DNA of 64,000 nt, taken from contig JAEQBH010001508.1 in NCBI GenBank assembly GCA_016808115.1, positions 558,001 through 622,000 of the forward strand, in the 5' to 3' direction. The notes beneath the pieces were generated by a model that did not search any database, was not told the origin of the DNA, and saw nothing but the letters and a program-made list of their open reading frames with translations. Positions 12,079 through 23,518 of this stretch are shown one piece after another. The first letter of the stretch is position 1. Each line of letters begins with the position of its first letter. The stretch comes from Tetrastigma voinierianum. Taxonomy: Eukaryota > Streptophyta > Magnoliopsida > Vitales > Vitaceae. Both the position numbers and the translations under genes were made by a program.

Positions 12079-12290
12079 GTGTTATTTCAAGTATGGTATA
12101 TCTCAAGAACAACAACACTATCTCTGTTATTTCAATCTATAAAGAGATATACATTAGGACTTTCTTTGTTTGTACTTGAAACTGGTGTTATTTCAAGTAT
12201 GGTATATCTCCAGAACAACACTATCTGGTTATTTCAATATCAAGAGATATACATATGGATTTTCTTAAAGGATATTTTTTATAAAGAAAT
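12079..12290 (+). repeat. Tandem duplication, period about 106 bp, two copies
   Basis: GTGTTATTTCAAGTATGG occurs at 12079 and again at 12185. The following bases (TATATCTC, ACAACACTATCT, TTATTTCAAT, GAGATATACAT) repeat in the same order. The repeat lies between the copia pol end and the 3' LTR. Confidence 0.75.
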
Positions 12291-12591
12291 CATACAGAGG
12301 ACTGATAAGATGCAGCACATTTGTTGCCTGCTGCACTACTCTGTCATACGTGATCTATGTCAATAACTTCACTACTTTTTGTGAATATGGTTGATTTTGT
12401 GTCGCTAAATGACATGATAATTGCCATGTTTCGACATTAGTGTTTTATTGGACCAGATTGTTTTGAGGTGCTTATCTCTTAACTATGTTTATATGTGGCC
12501 ACATAAAGTTTGTTTTTGGTCTGATTATTTTTTTTTATCAAACTTATTTTCTTACGTAAAAAAACCAATTAAAGTCTCTGAAGTGGGAGAA

Positions 12592-13007
12592 TGTTGGAAT
12601 AATTCCAACTATAAGGTGGACGTACTTTAATTGTCATTTTAATTTTATAAAGCAAACCAAAGGTCATAGTTATTGAGATAATAAAGGAATGCAAAGGGGC
12701 ATTCAAACTCTCATAAGGTACAATGAATCGGGACATTCAAACCCTCATAAGGTACAATGAATTGAACGTATGAATCCAAGCATTATTAAATGTAGGCCTA
12801 ATGACATTGATTACTTCCATAATGAGAGGGCATATCAAGAGTCATTATAAGGTTATAAAAGGTTAGGTCCTCTCGCTATTCTGATAACTTTTCTATATTT
12901 TCATTGTACCTATATCAGAAATAGTAAGGAAGACATTTCCTATTAATTTTCTGTTTTTGCCAGACAAAGATGAATCCTACTGCGAATTCGTCAACAGGTA
13001 TGCCTTT
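12592..13007 (+). repeat. 3' LTR of the copia element
   Basis: Starts TGTTGGAATAATTCCAAC directly after the polypurine tract. It contains an internal direct duplication of about 30 bases (CATTCAAAC.CTCATAAGGTA at about 12699 and 12735) not present in the 5' copy. It ends near 13000-13007. Confidence 0.8.
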
Positions 13008-13009
13008 AA

Positions 13010-13148
13010 GAGGCTTTTGAATTTGACCAGCTAGAAGTGATCTATGCTGGGGCGGACATGTCATTTTACTACGCCATCCGGGCTTTTGAATTTGACCAGC
13101 AAGAAGTGATCCATGCTGGGTCGGACAGGTCATTTTACTGAGCCATCC
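13010..13148. repeat. Tandem duplication of about 68 bp, two copies
   Basis: GGCTTTTGAATTTGACCAGC starts one unit at about 13010 and the next at about 13079. Both contain AAGTGATC.ATGCTGGG.CGGACA.GTCATTTTACT and end GCCATCCG. It sits just downstream of the Tat pol remnant, in that element's orientation. Confidence 0.8.
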
Positions 13149-13249
13149 GAGAGTTGGACCCTGTATAATGAAAAATATACGGCGACATGGGAGTCAAAGA
13201 TAATGATATGCTTTATTGAAAATACCTTCTCAAAGTGGCATTCAACATT

Positions 13250-16200
13250 TTAGGTAATAGTGTCCCATCTCGGCTTATTTCCAGTAGCGTAGGATCCAAG
13301 ATCGGCTCGCTCACGACATAAGGTCCTTCCTAGCCACCGAATTTTCCCGAGCGGGTCCCGCATTATTAAAACTTTCCTCACACCAGATCGCCCACGAAAC
13401 ATCAAGCTTTAACCCACCTGCTGGTGGGGCGAGTTCGCTGCGGCGCCGGTAGGTGTTATGCACGCCCGGCCCCGCCGTCATCCCCATGTCTAACTCCCGC
13501 CATTGATTCCGCGATTTTCTCACCCGCAGTCGCTCGAATGGTGGGCAAAGCCAATTTCGGGTGGGGATAACTGGCTTCCATCCCAGAGGTGAAAGTGCAA
13601 ATGAGATGCCCGCAAGCCGGCAAGAGTCTCCGTAGGCCCGTAGCACCCTGTGGAGTTCTTTCACCCATTTCCTTTACGAGTTCTGCAAACTCCGTTTTTC
13701 AAAAGTGGCCGCATCATGGCTCGTTTGAGCTTCTGCCGCCAAGTTATAGATACCGAGGGGTAGAATATAAATTTATTCCTACCTCGCAAAAGTCCCGCAG
13801 ACTCATCACAAACTGCGGGTTCCCGCTATCGAACACGATTGATCTTGGAGTGCCGAACCCAGACACAGCTTTTCAATAAACCGGTAAATACCCTGGCCTC
13901 GACGATGCAAATGCCGCCTCTATCCGGCTTTGATTTAGAAATAATTGGTAGTGACTCTCAATAATAGTTTTTTAGTTTTGGCAGAACTGGAAGCGGACCG
14001 ACTATGTCAATCCCCCATTTAATGACGGCCACTGCCAGAGATGGAGACCGCTTTCCTGCACCTACATTTCAAGATAGCGGGATCGCCGTGGCGGTCACAT
14101 TCGACATAATCGAAAAGCCTACCATGGTTGGTCAATAATACCGAGTGGGTCCGGCTGTGAGTTCTTTCCCGCAGACTTCTTACATATGCTTGCATGCAAT
14201 TCAAATAACACATACCGGTTTTGTTCGGTTAGACACATCACTACCAAGATGTAAGGATCAAGCCAGGAGAAGGCCATCTATCACGGAGAATCTAGCCGAC
14301 CGAATCAAACCTCAGGAGGCCTTACATCTCTCCACACACATTGGTAGTTCCCCCAATGGCTATGGGATAGTCAGATGGGGTCCAATCTCAGATCTGTACT
14401 CTCACATGGTTTACTTCAAAATTCAAAAGATGGTAAGTCCAACTGACAGATAGGAGAAATACCAAGCCGCATCGTAACATTTATGCAGCCACGGGCAAGC
14501 TGCAGTAGTATCACCCTTCCTGGCCAAGGCCTCCCCGGACATGTTCAAGTTTCCGTGCCCAGGAGTGTGTTTTGACTGCTGACTGCATACGCTGTCTGGG
14601 ATCCCGTGACTCAATCGCGCATCCCTCGTCTCACCAACCAGTCAATCGCCCCAAATCTGTTAATCACGCACCTATAGCGAAAAGTAAGCTCTCGAGTCCG
14701 CTATCGTGGCTCGCACTGATTCGTTATTGCTGCGACACGGAAGCCTTAACCGCATCGCATGTTCAATCCTTTTCCCCATCAGTAGACCCATGTCTGCCTC
14801 CTCGACTCAGGTCTCAGCCCCATCTTTATGTGCAGAGTGTCCACCAAACTCTTTTCTCCTAGCAGGCATTCGGCCATGGATCACAGTGGCCCACCGAAGA
14901 CTGTCCTCTCGAAAAGTCTCTGGGCCAGTAATCGGATGCCACATCACCAGGGACCCCATTCGCTCGCCGGCCATCCTTCCCACAGCCTGTGTTTATGAAC
15001 AGTTCCTGGAGCGTAAGATTAGTTGGGCAATCACAACTGATAGCCTCCAGGAAGCAGGCGGAGCTGACCTCACCCGGTCCGGGAGGGGGCCAAGGCATCT
15101 CGCTCAGGTGTACAAGTATCCTGTCTCCGTATCGGTCAAGGACGCCGACAAAGAAAACAGCTCCTCAACTTCTCGCATCCCCACATTTTAAACAAGGTGG
15201 CGCCTACAGCTATATCAGGTCGCATAGAGATAGAGGCGCTCATCGCTCGCCTCACAAGAATCGGGGCTCTGGTGTGTATTGCTTGATCTGCTACGAATGC
15301 CCTTGGTCAATATTCCTTATTCCTGGCTCGCCCCGGCCAAGCTCCCCGGCAGAAGAAGGGGCTTTCAGTTCCGTCCCGGCCCTGGAAATGTAAAACGCCA
15401 GAGGCGCGCCAACCGTCGGCCGGGCTGATCCTGGGAGCTGGGGCCGTGATTGCAAGATGGCCTGCCGGCGCAGATTAGCCTCTATCTCTCAGTTCATGCC
15501 GCGGGCACCGGTCGCGCCGACCCCGATGGCACATTTTAAGGGGTTCCGGCCATACCATACTTATGAGGGGAGGTCATCGTTCGGCTGAGATGTGTGCGAA
15601 CATGGATCCGGCGTTGTTCGATTTTACCGTAAAGATATCATCAATATGACCCGACAGTTAGTCGGAAGTTTGGCCGAAACATTGTCACCGTCCGAGAACA
15701 GATTCTTGAAGTTTCAAAAGTATCACAATACAAAGAGAGGAGTCCATGGTGATGAAAGATGCTCAGATCCGGCAGGCTGGGGATTCAGTGTATCCCGGTG
15801 AAGGCCCGTGAAGATATATAGCATACCGTGCTCTCGCCGGCGCGCCCACAATCTACCAATGCGGTGAAAAAGCCCATATCTTGGACAGTCATTGAAAACC
15901 TGTACACACACATACTCTCCATTTGCACCCCCTTCAGGGATGCAACCACCCCACGCCACTCAAATCATTCAGTGGTATTTAACTACTCGAGCAACCGTCT
16001 CATAATATTAACCCCATCCGACACCGGTGGCTGGTCGGGCAAAGCCGTCTCACTTTTTGTCTCGAATCGGGGCTTGGGCGCATGCAAAGATCGCTAGTCC
16101 GTGGTGAGGCGTGGGGCTTATTCCGGTCATATCTCAGATGAGCCCGGCAAATATGGATCAAGATGAACCAGATTACATGCCACATCGCCTCTCTCCTCGG

Positions 16201-17100
16201 TCAGAAGGTGTCAACACACAATCGTCCGCCTCGCCGGCGGCGGTCGCCGCGCCGGCGATCACCCGCCACGCCTCTGCCCTCCAAGGCGACGGCATGACTG
16301 CGGGATTGGCTGGCCGAAGTTGGAAACTCGTTGGCTGTCAACGGAGGTACTCACCCGTGCCTCGCCCCGCATTGAGAACTGGCAGCACGTCGCGCATTAA
16401 CCTACTTCTCGGCCTACCTGGTCTCACAATGATAGCTGATTGTTTGGTGGTATCAGACAGTGTATCTTTCATTCTACCCTCATATAGATGGCATTGTATG
16501 GCCCCCAAATCCTCTACCAATCGAGAACAAGATTTGCAACATAGGACCCCCGGATTCGGAAAGGCAATGTCCTCAAACTATCACTGTGGTGTACTCTCAT
16601 TAAATCCAGATGTTCCCACAATGAATTGAGATGTATCTAGCTTTAATTTCATCTCAAGAAAAGGCTCGAGGTGGAAAATCGGCTGCATTGCCCGATTCTA
16701 CCAGGACCCTATGTACATCAAAACTCAATACCGGCCGGGTTACGGCGCATCGCACCAGGTGCTCGACCCGAAAGTGTGGCTGATGGGGAAAGGATGCAGG
16801 ACCGCCAACCCACAACCGCTGTGATGTTTTCGTGGTACGATGCGTGTTCACCCCTGCCTGGACCGAGGTCGTATGGAGCATTTTTCTCCTCTCGCTGGAT
16901 CGACATCAAGCACGGCTTCCTGGCCCCCGTAATAAAGTTGATGGCTCTCGCCGGGCCCCGAGGCATGCTCGCATCAACAATGACCGTGTCAACTCCGGTG
17001 CGCCACCACCCTGATCGCTCGATCTTCGAGGTGCCCAAATCGAACCCAAGCCACCAGAACCTCAAGCTTTGGCAAGGCTGGTTCTCAGGCCACGGTCCCT
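13250..17100 (-). pseudogene. Tat-type gypsy pol remnant (protease, RT end, RNase H, integrase)
   Basis: Minus-strand pieces in order are as follows. RGPARAINFITGARK and REEKNAPYDLGPG (about 16970-16850) match the gag-protease junction, and HRVLVESGNAAD (about 16710-16670) the protease DSG region. LTDTE (about 15150) and the YWPRDFSRGQ reading (about 14935-14900, like YRPRTSIKGQ) match the RT-RNase H linker. WTL..GP..IEHAMRLRF pieces (about 14850-14740) match RNase H. RHGDP with flanking Cys (about 14105-14060), IDIVGPLP (about 14010-13985), FGTPRSIVFDSGNPQFV and INLYSTPRY (about 13860-13740), QGATG, PTIRAT and RWVKA..FVGDLV (to about 13380), and KFGG.EGPYV (to about 13310) match the integrase core and C-terminus. 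Frame changes separate nearly every piece. Confidence 0.7.
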
Positions 17101-18689
17101 ACACACCATGCAGTGACCCCATGGATCTGGTTGCTATGAGTCTGGACCCGCCCCTCATAGGTGAGGGCCACTTGAAATCGGGGAGGTCCCGAATGAGGGG
17201 CGGTGGAGCCCTCGTCATAGGCGATGTGTTGAGAGGAGGGAACTTAGCTCCTTCCTCTTTGACCACCCGGGTCGTGGTGCTTCCCACCAAGGAACAGCCT
17301 GCCTTCCGTCGCGGAGGAACTTTGACTCGCCCACCGATATAATTCTTCCATGGTCAAGTAGCGCATTCAGGATAAAGATTGCAGCGAACCCGGTGGTCGG
17401 GTCCAAAGCCCTAAGTTTTGCAGACCGCATCACGACGAATATCAATCTCACCGGACGCTATCCGAACTCCTACGTGAAGTCCCGAATGGATTCGCCTTTC
17501 TCTCGCCAGGATAGCCTGGGAGGGACTGATGCCCCCCTTTCTCGCCTCGCACGAAATGTATATGGAGGCTTAACACGCCCACAACTCGAATGAGTTTATC
17601 ACCCTAGGGAAGGTTGTGGAACCAGCAAAGTTCGCCTTGAGGCCGCCTCCGCAATTGATTTTCATACGTAAGTCTATCGTCCCCATGTCGAGGATCATCG
17701 TTGTCAAGTGCAACATGTGATCATCACCTGGTGAGCCGTCGGGCACAGAAAATGGCGAATAACAACCGCGAGAGGTTCATAGCTCCAAAAAATATGCTGG
17801 CCCAGGCGGAAGATTATCATAAATCCGACAGGGACAGGCCCACGGATTGGGAGCGCTGTGGATACCTCCGTGTGCTGAAACGGGGTCATTCCTCGAACCG
17901 TGTGTCACAAGGTTCAGGGGCCACCAGAAGGGTCTATCCTCGGCCGTCCTTCTTGGTGATTCGCCGCATTTCCACTCATAGCCCGGCTGGACCGGGCGAG
18001 CAGGTCTCTTCGACTGGCTTCCGTGATTGCTCGGGGGTGGCGAGCGACGGAAGTGGAGAGCCGGTTTCCAAAGAGAGCTCGTCATCGCATGATGAGCTCA
18101 CTCATGGTCGGGCACTGTGCCCTTTTCCCCTCATTCGCCCGGCTGGGGGGGCTCATTCTAGGCGACACCTTGGGGGTTCTCGGGCCTATTGGCCTCTAAG
18201 CGGGTTCATAGGCGGTCATTCTCCTACTGTAAACGGTCCACACGTCTGTAATTCATCATCCGTCGCCCCGTTCCCCGCTTTCAGCTCCATCTCCCCAGCG
18301 CCACAGGAACCGGTCCGATGGTGGGTTTACCAGGTTGCCGGACATGGCTGTAGTCTCGACTCCTGCAATGGGATGCTCGAGAATGGCCAAGGCTTCTCGA
18401 GATCGGAGATCACCCGGGAGCCGGTGTACCCAAGCCTCGCGTGATCGCTCTCCGAGATTTCGCCTTCATGCTTCACATCGCTCCACCTGTCGCCTCCGAA
18501 TTCTTAGAGTCAATGGATCGTCGAAGCATTCACCAGTTGATTGCAACCTGCAAAACAAACAAGAAGACGACAGTGGTATTCCGTCGTCCCTCCGATGGCA
18601 AAGTTAGCTCTTTTGGTGGAAGACTGAACGCTAGAACTGCAGTTACCGCAATCCAAAATGTCGTACCTCATTTGGTGTGATTTGCTTCT

Positions 18690-19218
18690 CTTTTATGGAG
18701 GGAGAAAGGGGATCAATCTTTCCTGGAGAGTAGACGATTTCTTTCCATAAAGATAGGGGAAGGTGGCTCTTATTTCGGGAATGATGATTTGTTCTTCTTT
18801 TTATATAACCGCTTTCCCGATCGGGCCGCTGTTGGGAGTGTCTTCCTATTCCGTTGGAGGCGGGGGTGATTGGTTCTTGGAAGAACATTTACTTATATCA
18901 TGAAAAGCCGGTTGACAGTTTCGTTTGGTGAAGTTGCCATCATGAAATGAAGTATCTGAGTGAAGGGGTATCCGGGCACTTGGGCGCATCGGGAAAGGAG
19001 GCATTCGGGATAAGAGGCGCCCGGTACTGTGGCTAAAAGTGCTGTCCCGGCGCCTCTGGGCCGCTGACTTTAGGACCTGGTCCCGTCTGAGCCGTACTCC
19101 AAAGAAAGTCCCTCCCTGCAAGGCCTCAGTCGGCTTCTGACTTAGGGCCTAGTCCCATCGGGGCCATTGGGCTGGACCGGTTGACTAGGGGAACCGAGCC
19201 CGGTCCATGGTACCCACA
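18690..19218 (-). repeat. 5' LTR of the Tat-type element (minus strand), with TATA box
   Basis: On the minus strand a TGTGGGTACC start lies at about 19218, and a TATA-like GGTTATATAAAAAG lies at about 18810-18795, as expected for a U3 promoter. Both borders are estimates because no second LTR is present to compare. Confidence 0.5.
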
Positions 19219-19301
19219 AATATGACCTATATCTACCACTTTCTAATTGTTTAAGAATGTAAAATATCAATTATATTTTTAGAGTATTCCCCATGATTTG
19301 C

Positions 19302-19343
<42 letters not shown>

Positions 19344-19864
19344 GATGGTTACTTTTTTTTAATTTTTTTATCAGGAGACCCCAAGGAAGAAATTAGCTAG
19401 TTACAGTTATCACACTTCTCAGATTCACATATCTCTCTAAAAAAGATTATCAATGCTCCAGATTGATTGAAGCTTTAAAGATATCTTGGCCCCAAATGAT
19501 CTGCCGGTTGATTGTAAGATGGCTGCTTTTCATCGTGGTGATATCAGCAATTTACTGCATTGCATACTACCTTACAAGATTAAGAGTCCTCTTTGACGAA
19601 AATGATTTCTTCTCAGATGTTTATGAAGAATTGTTCAAATATTCTTCTTACGAAACGTTTAAACCAATAAAAAAAAGTTATTACTAGTCGTATAAAATAT
19701 TTAAACTAATTAAATTTTATTTAAAAAATCAACCAACCTCTTTGGCATTATATAAAAACATTTAAATCATATCAAAATCGAAACATTCTTTACAATATTT
19801 TCAGAAAAAACCAATAAAACGGTTTTTATTTTTAAAAAATAAAATGGTAATTAAGTTATCTATG

Positions 19865-20010
19865 CTACTCTTAAAAGTACGAAAAACCTACTCTTAAAAG
19901 TATAAAAAAACATTTCTTAATTTCTTTCAAAACTACCTTTGCTAATATACACTTAAAAGTACGAAAAACATTTCTTAATTTCTTCCAAAACTACCCTTGC
20001 TAATACACGT
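19865..20010. repeat. Two-copy direct repeat of about 75 bp
   Basis: AAAAACATTTCTTAATTTCTT followed by CAAAACTACC.TTGCTAATA occurs at about 19905 and 19966. Each is preceded by CTTAAAAGTA and a short A tract. Confidence 0.7.
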
Positions 20011-20059
20011 TTTTATCTCCATTTAATTCATTTCAATTAACTGTTTCTTAAGAATTCCT

Positions 20060-20545
20060 CAAATACTATTAATATATTAACAAAAAAACTCCTATTTAAG
20101 TTATCCCATTAAAATGTTCCTGGCCACCAATTTAGTAATATAAACCTTCTCTTTAAAGTTATAATTTTTTTTTCTCGTTACCCATTTTCATGTCTGAATC
20201 AATGACACTACCATAAATCACATTCCTTATATATCATTAATATATTAACAAAATACCATATTTGTTTTTTTTTCCCATTAAAACATCTCACACCAATTTA
20301 GTAATAAAACATTCTTTAAAGTAATAATTTCTTTTCCGTTACCCACAGCTATCTCCGAATCAATGACACCACCACAAATCACATTCGTTATATACCATTA
20401 ATATATTAACAAAATACCCTTTTTAGTTATTTATTTTTCATTGAGACATCTTAAACCAATTTAGTAATGAGTCATTCTTTAAAGTCATAAATTTTTTTAT
20501 CTTGTTATCCACAATCATTGACACCACCGACTCAACAAATTCATT
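20060..20545. repeat. Degenerate tandem repeat, period about 165 bp, nearly three copies
   Basis: ATTAATATATTAACAAAA recurs at about 20068, 20236 and 20397. ACCAATTTAGTAAT recurs at about 20127, 20293 and 20455, and ATTCTTTAAAGT.ATAA and TCAATGACAC.ACCA follow in register. The array is AT-rich and non-coding. Confidence 0.75.
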
Positions 20546-21419
20546 ATATTTCTCTTCATTAAAATCAAGCAGCAACACCTTCGACTATGAAGCCTAAAGG
20601 GAGATGATCCTAAACCAGAAGATCAAATTCGATCCATCGGCAAGTCAATCTTCCTAGTAAATTTTTTTTATTCATCATTGAATTCGAATCACTAATAACT
20701 AGACTTTGATTTCTTTCATATTTATTGACACATTGTTGTTATTGAGTGTTGAACATAAGGTTGACAAGACCATGAATACAACAGATATTATAGAAGATGT
20801 GGGTGAAGCTGCAAAGAAGTTATTTGAGAATATAAAGAACAAGATTTTATACCAAGATGCAAAACTCATCAATAATCTTTGAGAAGCTTGTGTGTTCATT
20901 CCACTTCGGTGAGTATCAAAGAAGAGATCGAAAACTGGGTTTTGATCCTCCATCTAATTTCAACTCGCCTAAGCGGAAGTCACAAAGCTTTGGACATTTT
21001 GGGAGCTTATCTTGCCTTTATATTTTAACTTTGAATAATGTCATTTTATATGAGTATAGAGTTTTCTTTATGATTACTTTGTTGTCGTGTATCCTTTGTT
21101 TAGCTTTCTAGAATCCATAATGAAAGATAAAAAGAAATAAAAATAAATTTTATTTGTTCATTAAATTATTTTATTTGAGTGATACATCGCTTTTTCAAAA
21201 CTATGTTATTGTTTATTATCAAATACATTATGAACTAATATCTTTATCAGTTTTCAAAATATTTCAAGTTGTTAAAGCTTCCCCGACTTATGTCATTTGC
21301 TTTTTTTTTTTTAAAAAGAAAAAACTTATGTTACTTGCATTTAGAGTTGTTAAAAGTTAAAAAAAATTATTATCATATTACACCACAACCATAAATTTGT
21401 TTAAATTCGAATCACTTAA

Positions 21420-22260
21420 TAATAGTAATTAACTTTATAAAATATACTTATATCCAAATATTCTAAAAACTTTTCAAATCTGAATCTCTTAATTTACTTT
21501 TTAATTTAAAAATATATATTTTATAATTTACTAATATTAAATGTTATAATATTTATTTTAATTATAATGAAAATTGTCAAATTTGTGTTTAAAAATATCA
21601 TTTAATAATTTTTAATTTAAAAAATATTTATTTATTTATTAATATTTTATATTAAATTTATTTTACTACCATTTTTTTAACAACTAAGTACTTTGTGATT
21701 TAAGATTGTAGACATTTTATTACCATATCAATACCACAAACATTAACCTATTAACATTATAAAATACGTATATTTGGAAATGTATTATTGAAATAATACA
21801 TATTAATATTATAAAATACTTATATTTGGAAATTCTAATCATTTTCAAATTTAAATATCTCATATATACTTTTTAATTTAAAATATATTTTAATAATTTA
21901 TTAATTAAAATATATCAATATTTAATGTTATAGTATTTGTGTCATATTATTTCCAAAATTATATTTTTCTCCCATATAACCTTTAATAAATAAAATCTCA
22001 TAGTATGGCGTAAGTTTTCAATTTTTTTATTTAAAAATACCCTTTAATTTACTTTTTAATTTTTAAAACTAAGTATTTATTTATTATAATTTATTAATAT
22101 TTAAGGTTAAAGTTTAGTTTATTATCTTTTAATACCTTACATTATCTTATTAATACTAATTAACATTATAAAATACTTATATTTGGAAATTTTGAAAACT
22201 TTTCAAATCCAAATTCCTTACTTTACTTTTATATTAAACAAATTCCAAATACATTATTTG
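21420..22260. repeat. Scattered AT-rich repeat, about 3-4 partial copies
   Basis: ATTATAAAATACTTATATTT followed by GGAAATTCT, ACTTTTCAAATC.AAT, and TTTACTTTTTAATTTAAAA recurs from about 21436, 21757, 21812 and 22165. Copies are diverged and spaced irregularly, consistent with a decayed element family. Confidence 0.55.
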
Positions 22261-22519
22261 ATATTCCATCTTAAATCATATAACATTTTTTAAATAATTT
22301 TATTAAAATAATAACTTTTATTAAGATCTCTTAAAAAAAAAATTATTAAGATAAAATAAAAGAGTGGTAAATGAAATTAGAAAATTTATTTTTCTTATTA
22401 TAAGATTTAAGTCATATGTATTAGTTAAAAATAAAGTTTAAAAAACAATACAAAAGAAATCAAATTCATTATATTATATAATAAATACTTTGATATTCAA
22501 TTCTTTTGAAATGATAAAG

Positions 22520-22898
22520 ATAGAAGGAAAAAAAATAGCCGAGGACGCCGGTGGTGCCGGCTTGCCTCTGTGCGGCGTTGTAGTCACGTCACGTGCACGC
22601 TGCTTCTCCAACTCAGCCTCGGTTATCGTCTCTTCTTTGCTTTCAGTAGCCAACTCCTTCCTCAACGGATCGCGAGTTGTCATCCTCTCCCCCTTCATAT
22701 ATGTACAAAGAAAGAAACAAGCAAAATAACCCTTTTTAACTTTCTGAAAGAAATTAAATTTTAAATATTTAGTAATTATCTAGGAACATAATATATAGTG
22801 GCTAGTGGCGTCCGTGTCACCTGTACATACCTTTTCTTCCAAAGTGGCCTTGGTTTTCTCCAAGCCAGCCCTGGCAGAGGCCGCAACATTGCTTGCCT
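22520..22898 (-). pseudogene. Second LEA group 1 copy, truncated, inverted relative to the first
   Basis: On the minus strand the exon 1 end reads KASNVAASARAGLEKTKATL then EEK (about 22898-22831), stopping at a GT donor (22830-22829). Exon 2 starts at about 22692 after an AG acceptor with GERMTTRDPLRKELATESKE, then EETITEAELEKQRARD. The reading then runs into Pro/Ala and Phe codons and stops; the usual Gly/Thr-rich tail is missing. Upstream of KASN the start region is replaced by a purine-rich minisatellite in which no single frame reaches the LEA frame. Splice sites and motifs match the copy at 5470-6030, so the two are paralogues. ACGTG elements upstream (23520, 23575) look like the old promoter. 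Confidence 0.75.
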
Positions 22899-23425
22899 TC
22901 TTCTTCTTCTTCTTCTTCTTCTTCTTTGCTTGCCTTTTCCTTCTCCTCCTTCTCCTCCTCCTTCATTGCTTGCCTTTTCCTTCTCCTCCTTCTCCTCCTC
23001 CTTCACTACATGTGTAATTCAGTTGGGCCGGGAGCATACAGAGTGGGTTAATTCTTCTTCTTCTTCTTCTTCTTTGCTTGCCTTTTCCTTCTCCTCCTTC
23101 TCCTCCTCCTTCATTGCTTGCCTTTTCCTTCTCCTCCTTCTCCTCCTCCTTCACTACGTAATGTAATTCAGTTGGGCCGGGAGCATACAGAGTGGGTTAA
23201 TTCTTCTTCTTCTTCTTCTTCTTCTTCTTCTTTGCTTGCCTTTTCCTTCTCCTCCTCCTCCTCCTCCTTCACTACGTAATGTAATTCAGTTGGGCCGGGA
23301 GCATACAGAGTGGGTTAATACTTAAGTATTGCTTGCCTTTTCCTTCTCCTCCTCCTCCTCCTCCTTCACAACGTAATGTAATTCAGTTGGGCCGGGAGCA
23401 TACAGAGTGGGTTAATACTTAATAC
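22890..23425. repeat. Complex minisatellite with nested (CTT)n and (CTC)n tracts
   Basis: Four copies of a unit containing GTAATTCAGTTGGGCCGGGA and GCATACAGAGTGGGTTAAT. The AGTTGGGCC word falls at 23021, 23170, 23288 and 23385, so spacing shrinks 149, 118, 97. Between the copies are TTGCTTGCCTTTTCCTTCTC blocks with CTC and CTT runs of changing length. Read on the minus strand these are GAG/AAG codons plus AAGGCAAGCAA, the same word as the KASN codons of the adjoining LEA exon. Confidence 0.85.
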
Positions 23426-23518
23426 TTAATGTATGCGTTGAAAGTGACGGGAGTTCGGTTCTAGGGGACATGTGTAAAGATGAACAGGTACTTGGGGATG
23501 GCAATGACTCGGTTTTAG

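Larger units (their letters stand above)
6383..13007 (+). mobile_element. Ty1/copia LTR retrotransposon, degenerate, both LTRs present
   Basis: Two direct repeats beginning TGTTGGAATAATTCCAAC bound the element at 6383 and 12592. Between them lie gag-, protease-, integrase-, RT- and RNase H-like segments in the copia order. The 3' LTR is preceded by a purine tract (GAAGTGGGAGAA, 12580-12591) that serves as the polypurine tract. The two LTRs differ at many positions, pointing to an old insertion. No clean tRNA-Met primer site is seen after the 5' LTR, and LTR 3' borders are uncertain by about 10 bases. The coding region is broken by stops and frame changes, so it is non-autonomous today. Order of domains (integrase before RT) defines copia. 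Confidence 0.88.
13150..19218 (-). mobile_element. Ty3/gypsy element of the Tat type, minus strand, GC-rich and heavily broken
   Basis: Read on the minus strand, the order is LTR (about 19218-18690), gag/protease region, RT C-terminus, RNase H, integrase. Integrase after RNase H defines gypsy; the RNase H and integrase wording fits the Tat/Retand group. Base composition is far richer in G+C than the flanks. No frame stays intact for long because small indels are frequent. A matching 3' LTR is not seen beyond 13150, where the copia 3' LTR begins, so the 3' end is missing or was lost at that junction. Many long plus-strand frames in this interval are chance readings of GC-rich DNA. Confidence 0.75.
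19219..22470. other. AT-rich intergenic DNA with tandem and dispersed repeats
   Basis: Contains a (TA)n run at 19305-19338 and a 74-codon frame at 19463-19687 (+) with a hydrophobic segment (LLFIVVISAIYCIAYYL) that I do not recognise. A shorter frame begins MNTTDIIEDVGEAAKKLFEN at 20773 and stops after 36 codons; it is also unrecognised. The rest is non-coding, dominated by the repeats listed separately. Confidence 0.5.

Noticed and set aside
16671..18444. Long plus-strand frames of 223 and 247 codons (16671-17342, 17701-18444)
   Set aside because: They lie antisense to Tat gypsy sequence in GC-rich DNA, have no family motifs, and the minus strand gives gag/protease wording instead.
19463..19687. 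Frame of 74 codons with a hydrophobic segment as a possible small membrane protein
   Set aside because: Not recognised, AT-rich surroundings, no promoter or homologue motif visible; too weak to call a gene.
22798..23166. Plus-strand frame of 122 codons rich in Leu/Ser/Phe
   Set aside because: It is translation of the CTT/CTC minisatellite opposite the LEA copy.
22890..23425. Repeats with spacers resembling a CRISPR array
   Set aside because: Units are low-complexity with shrinking spacing, there are no cas genes, and the genome is that of a plant.
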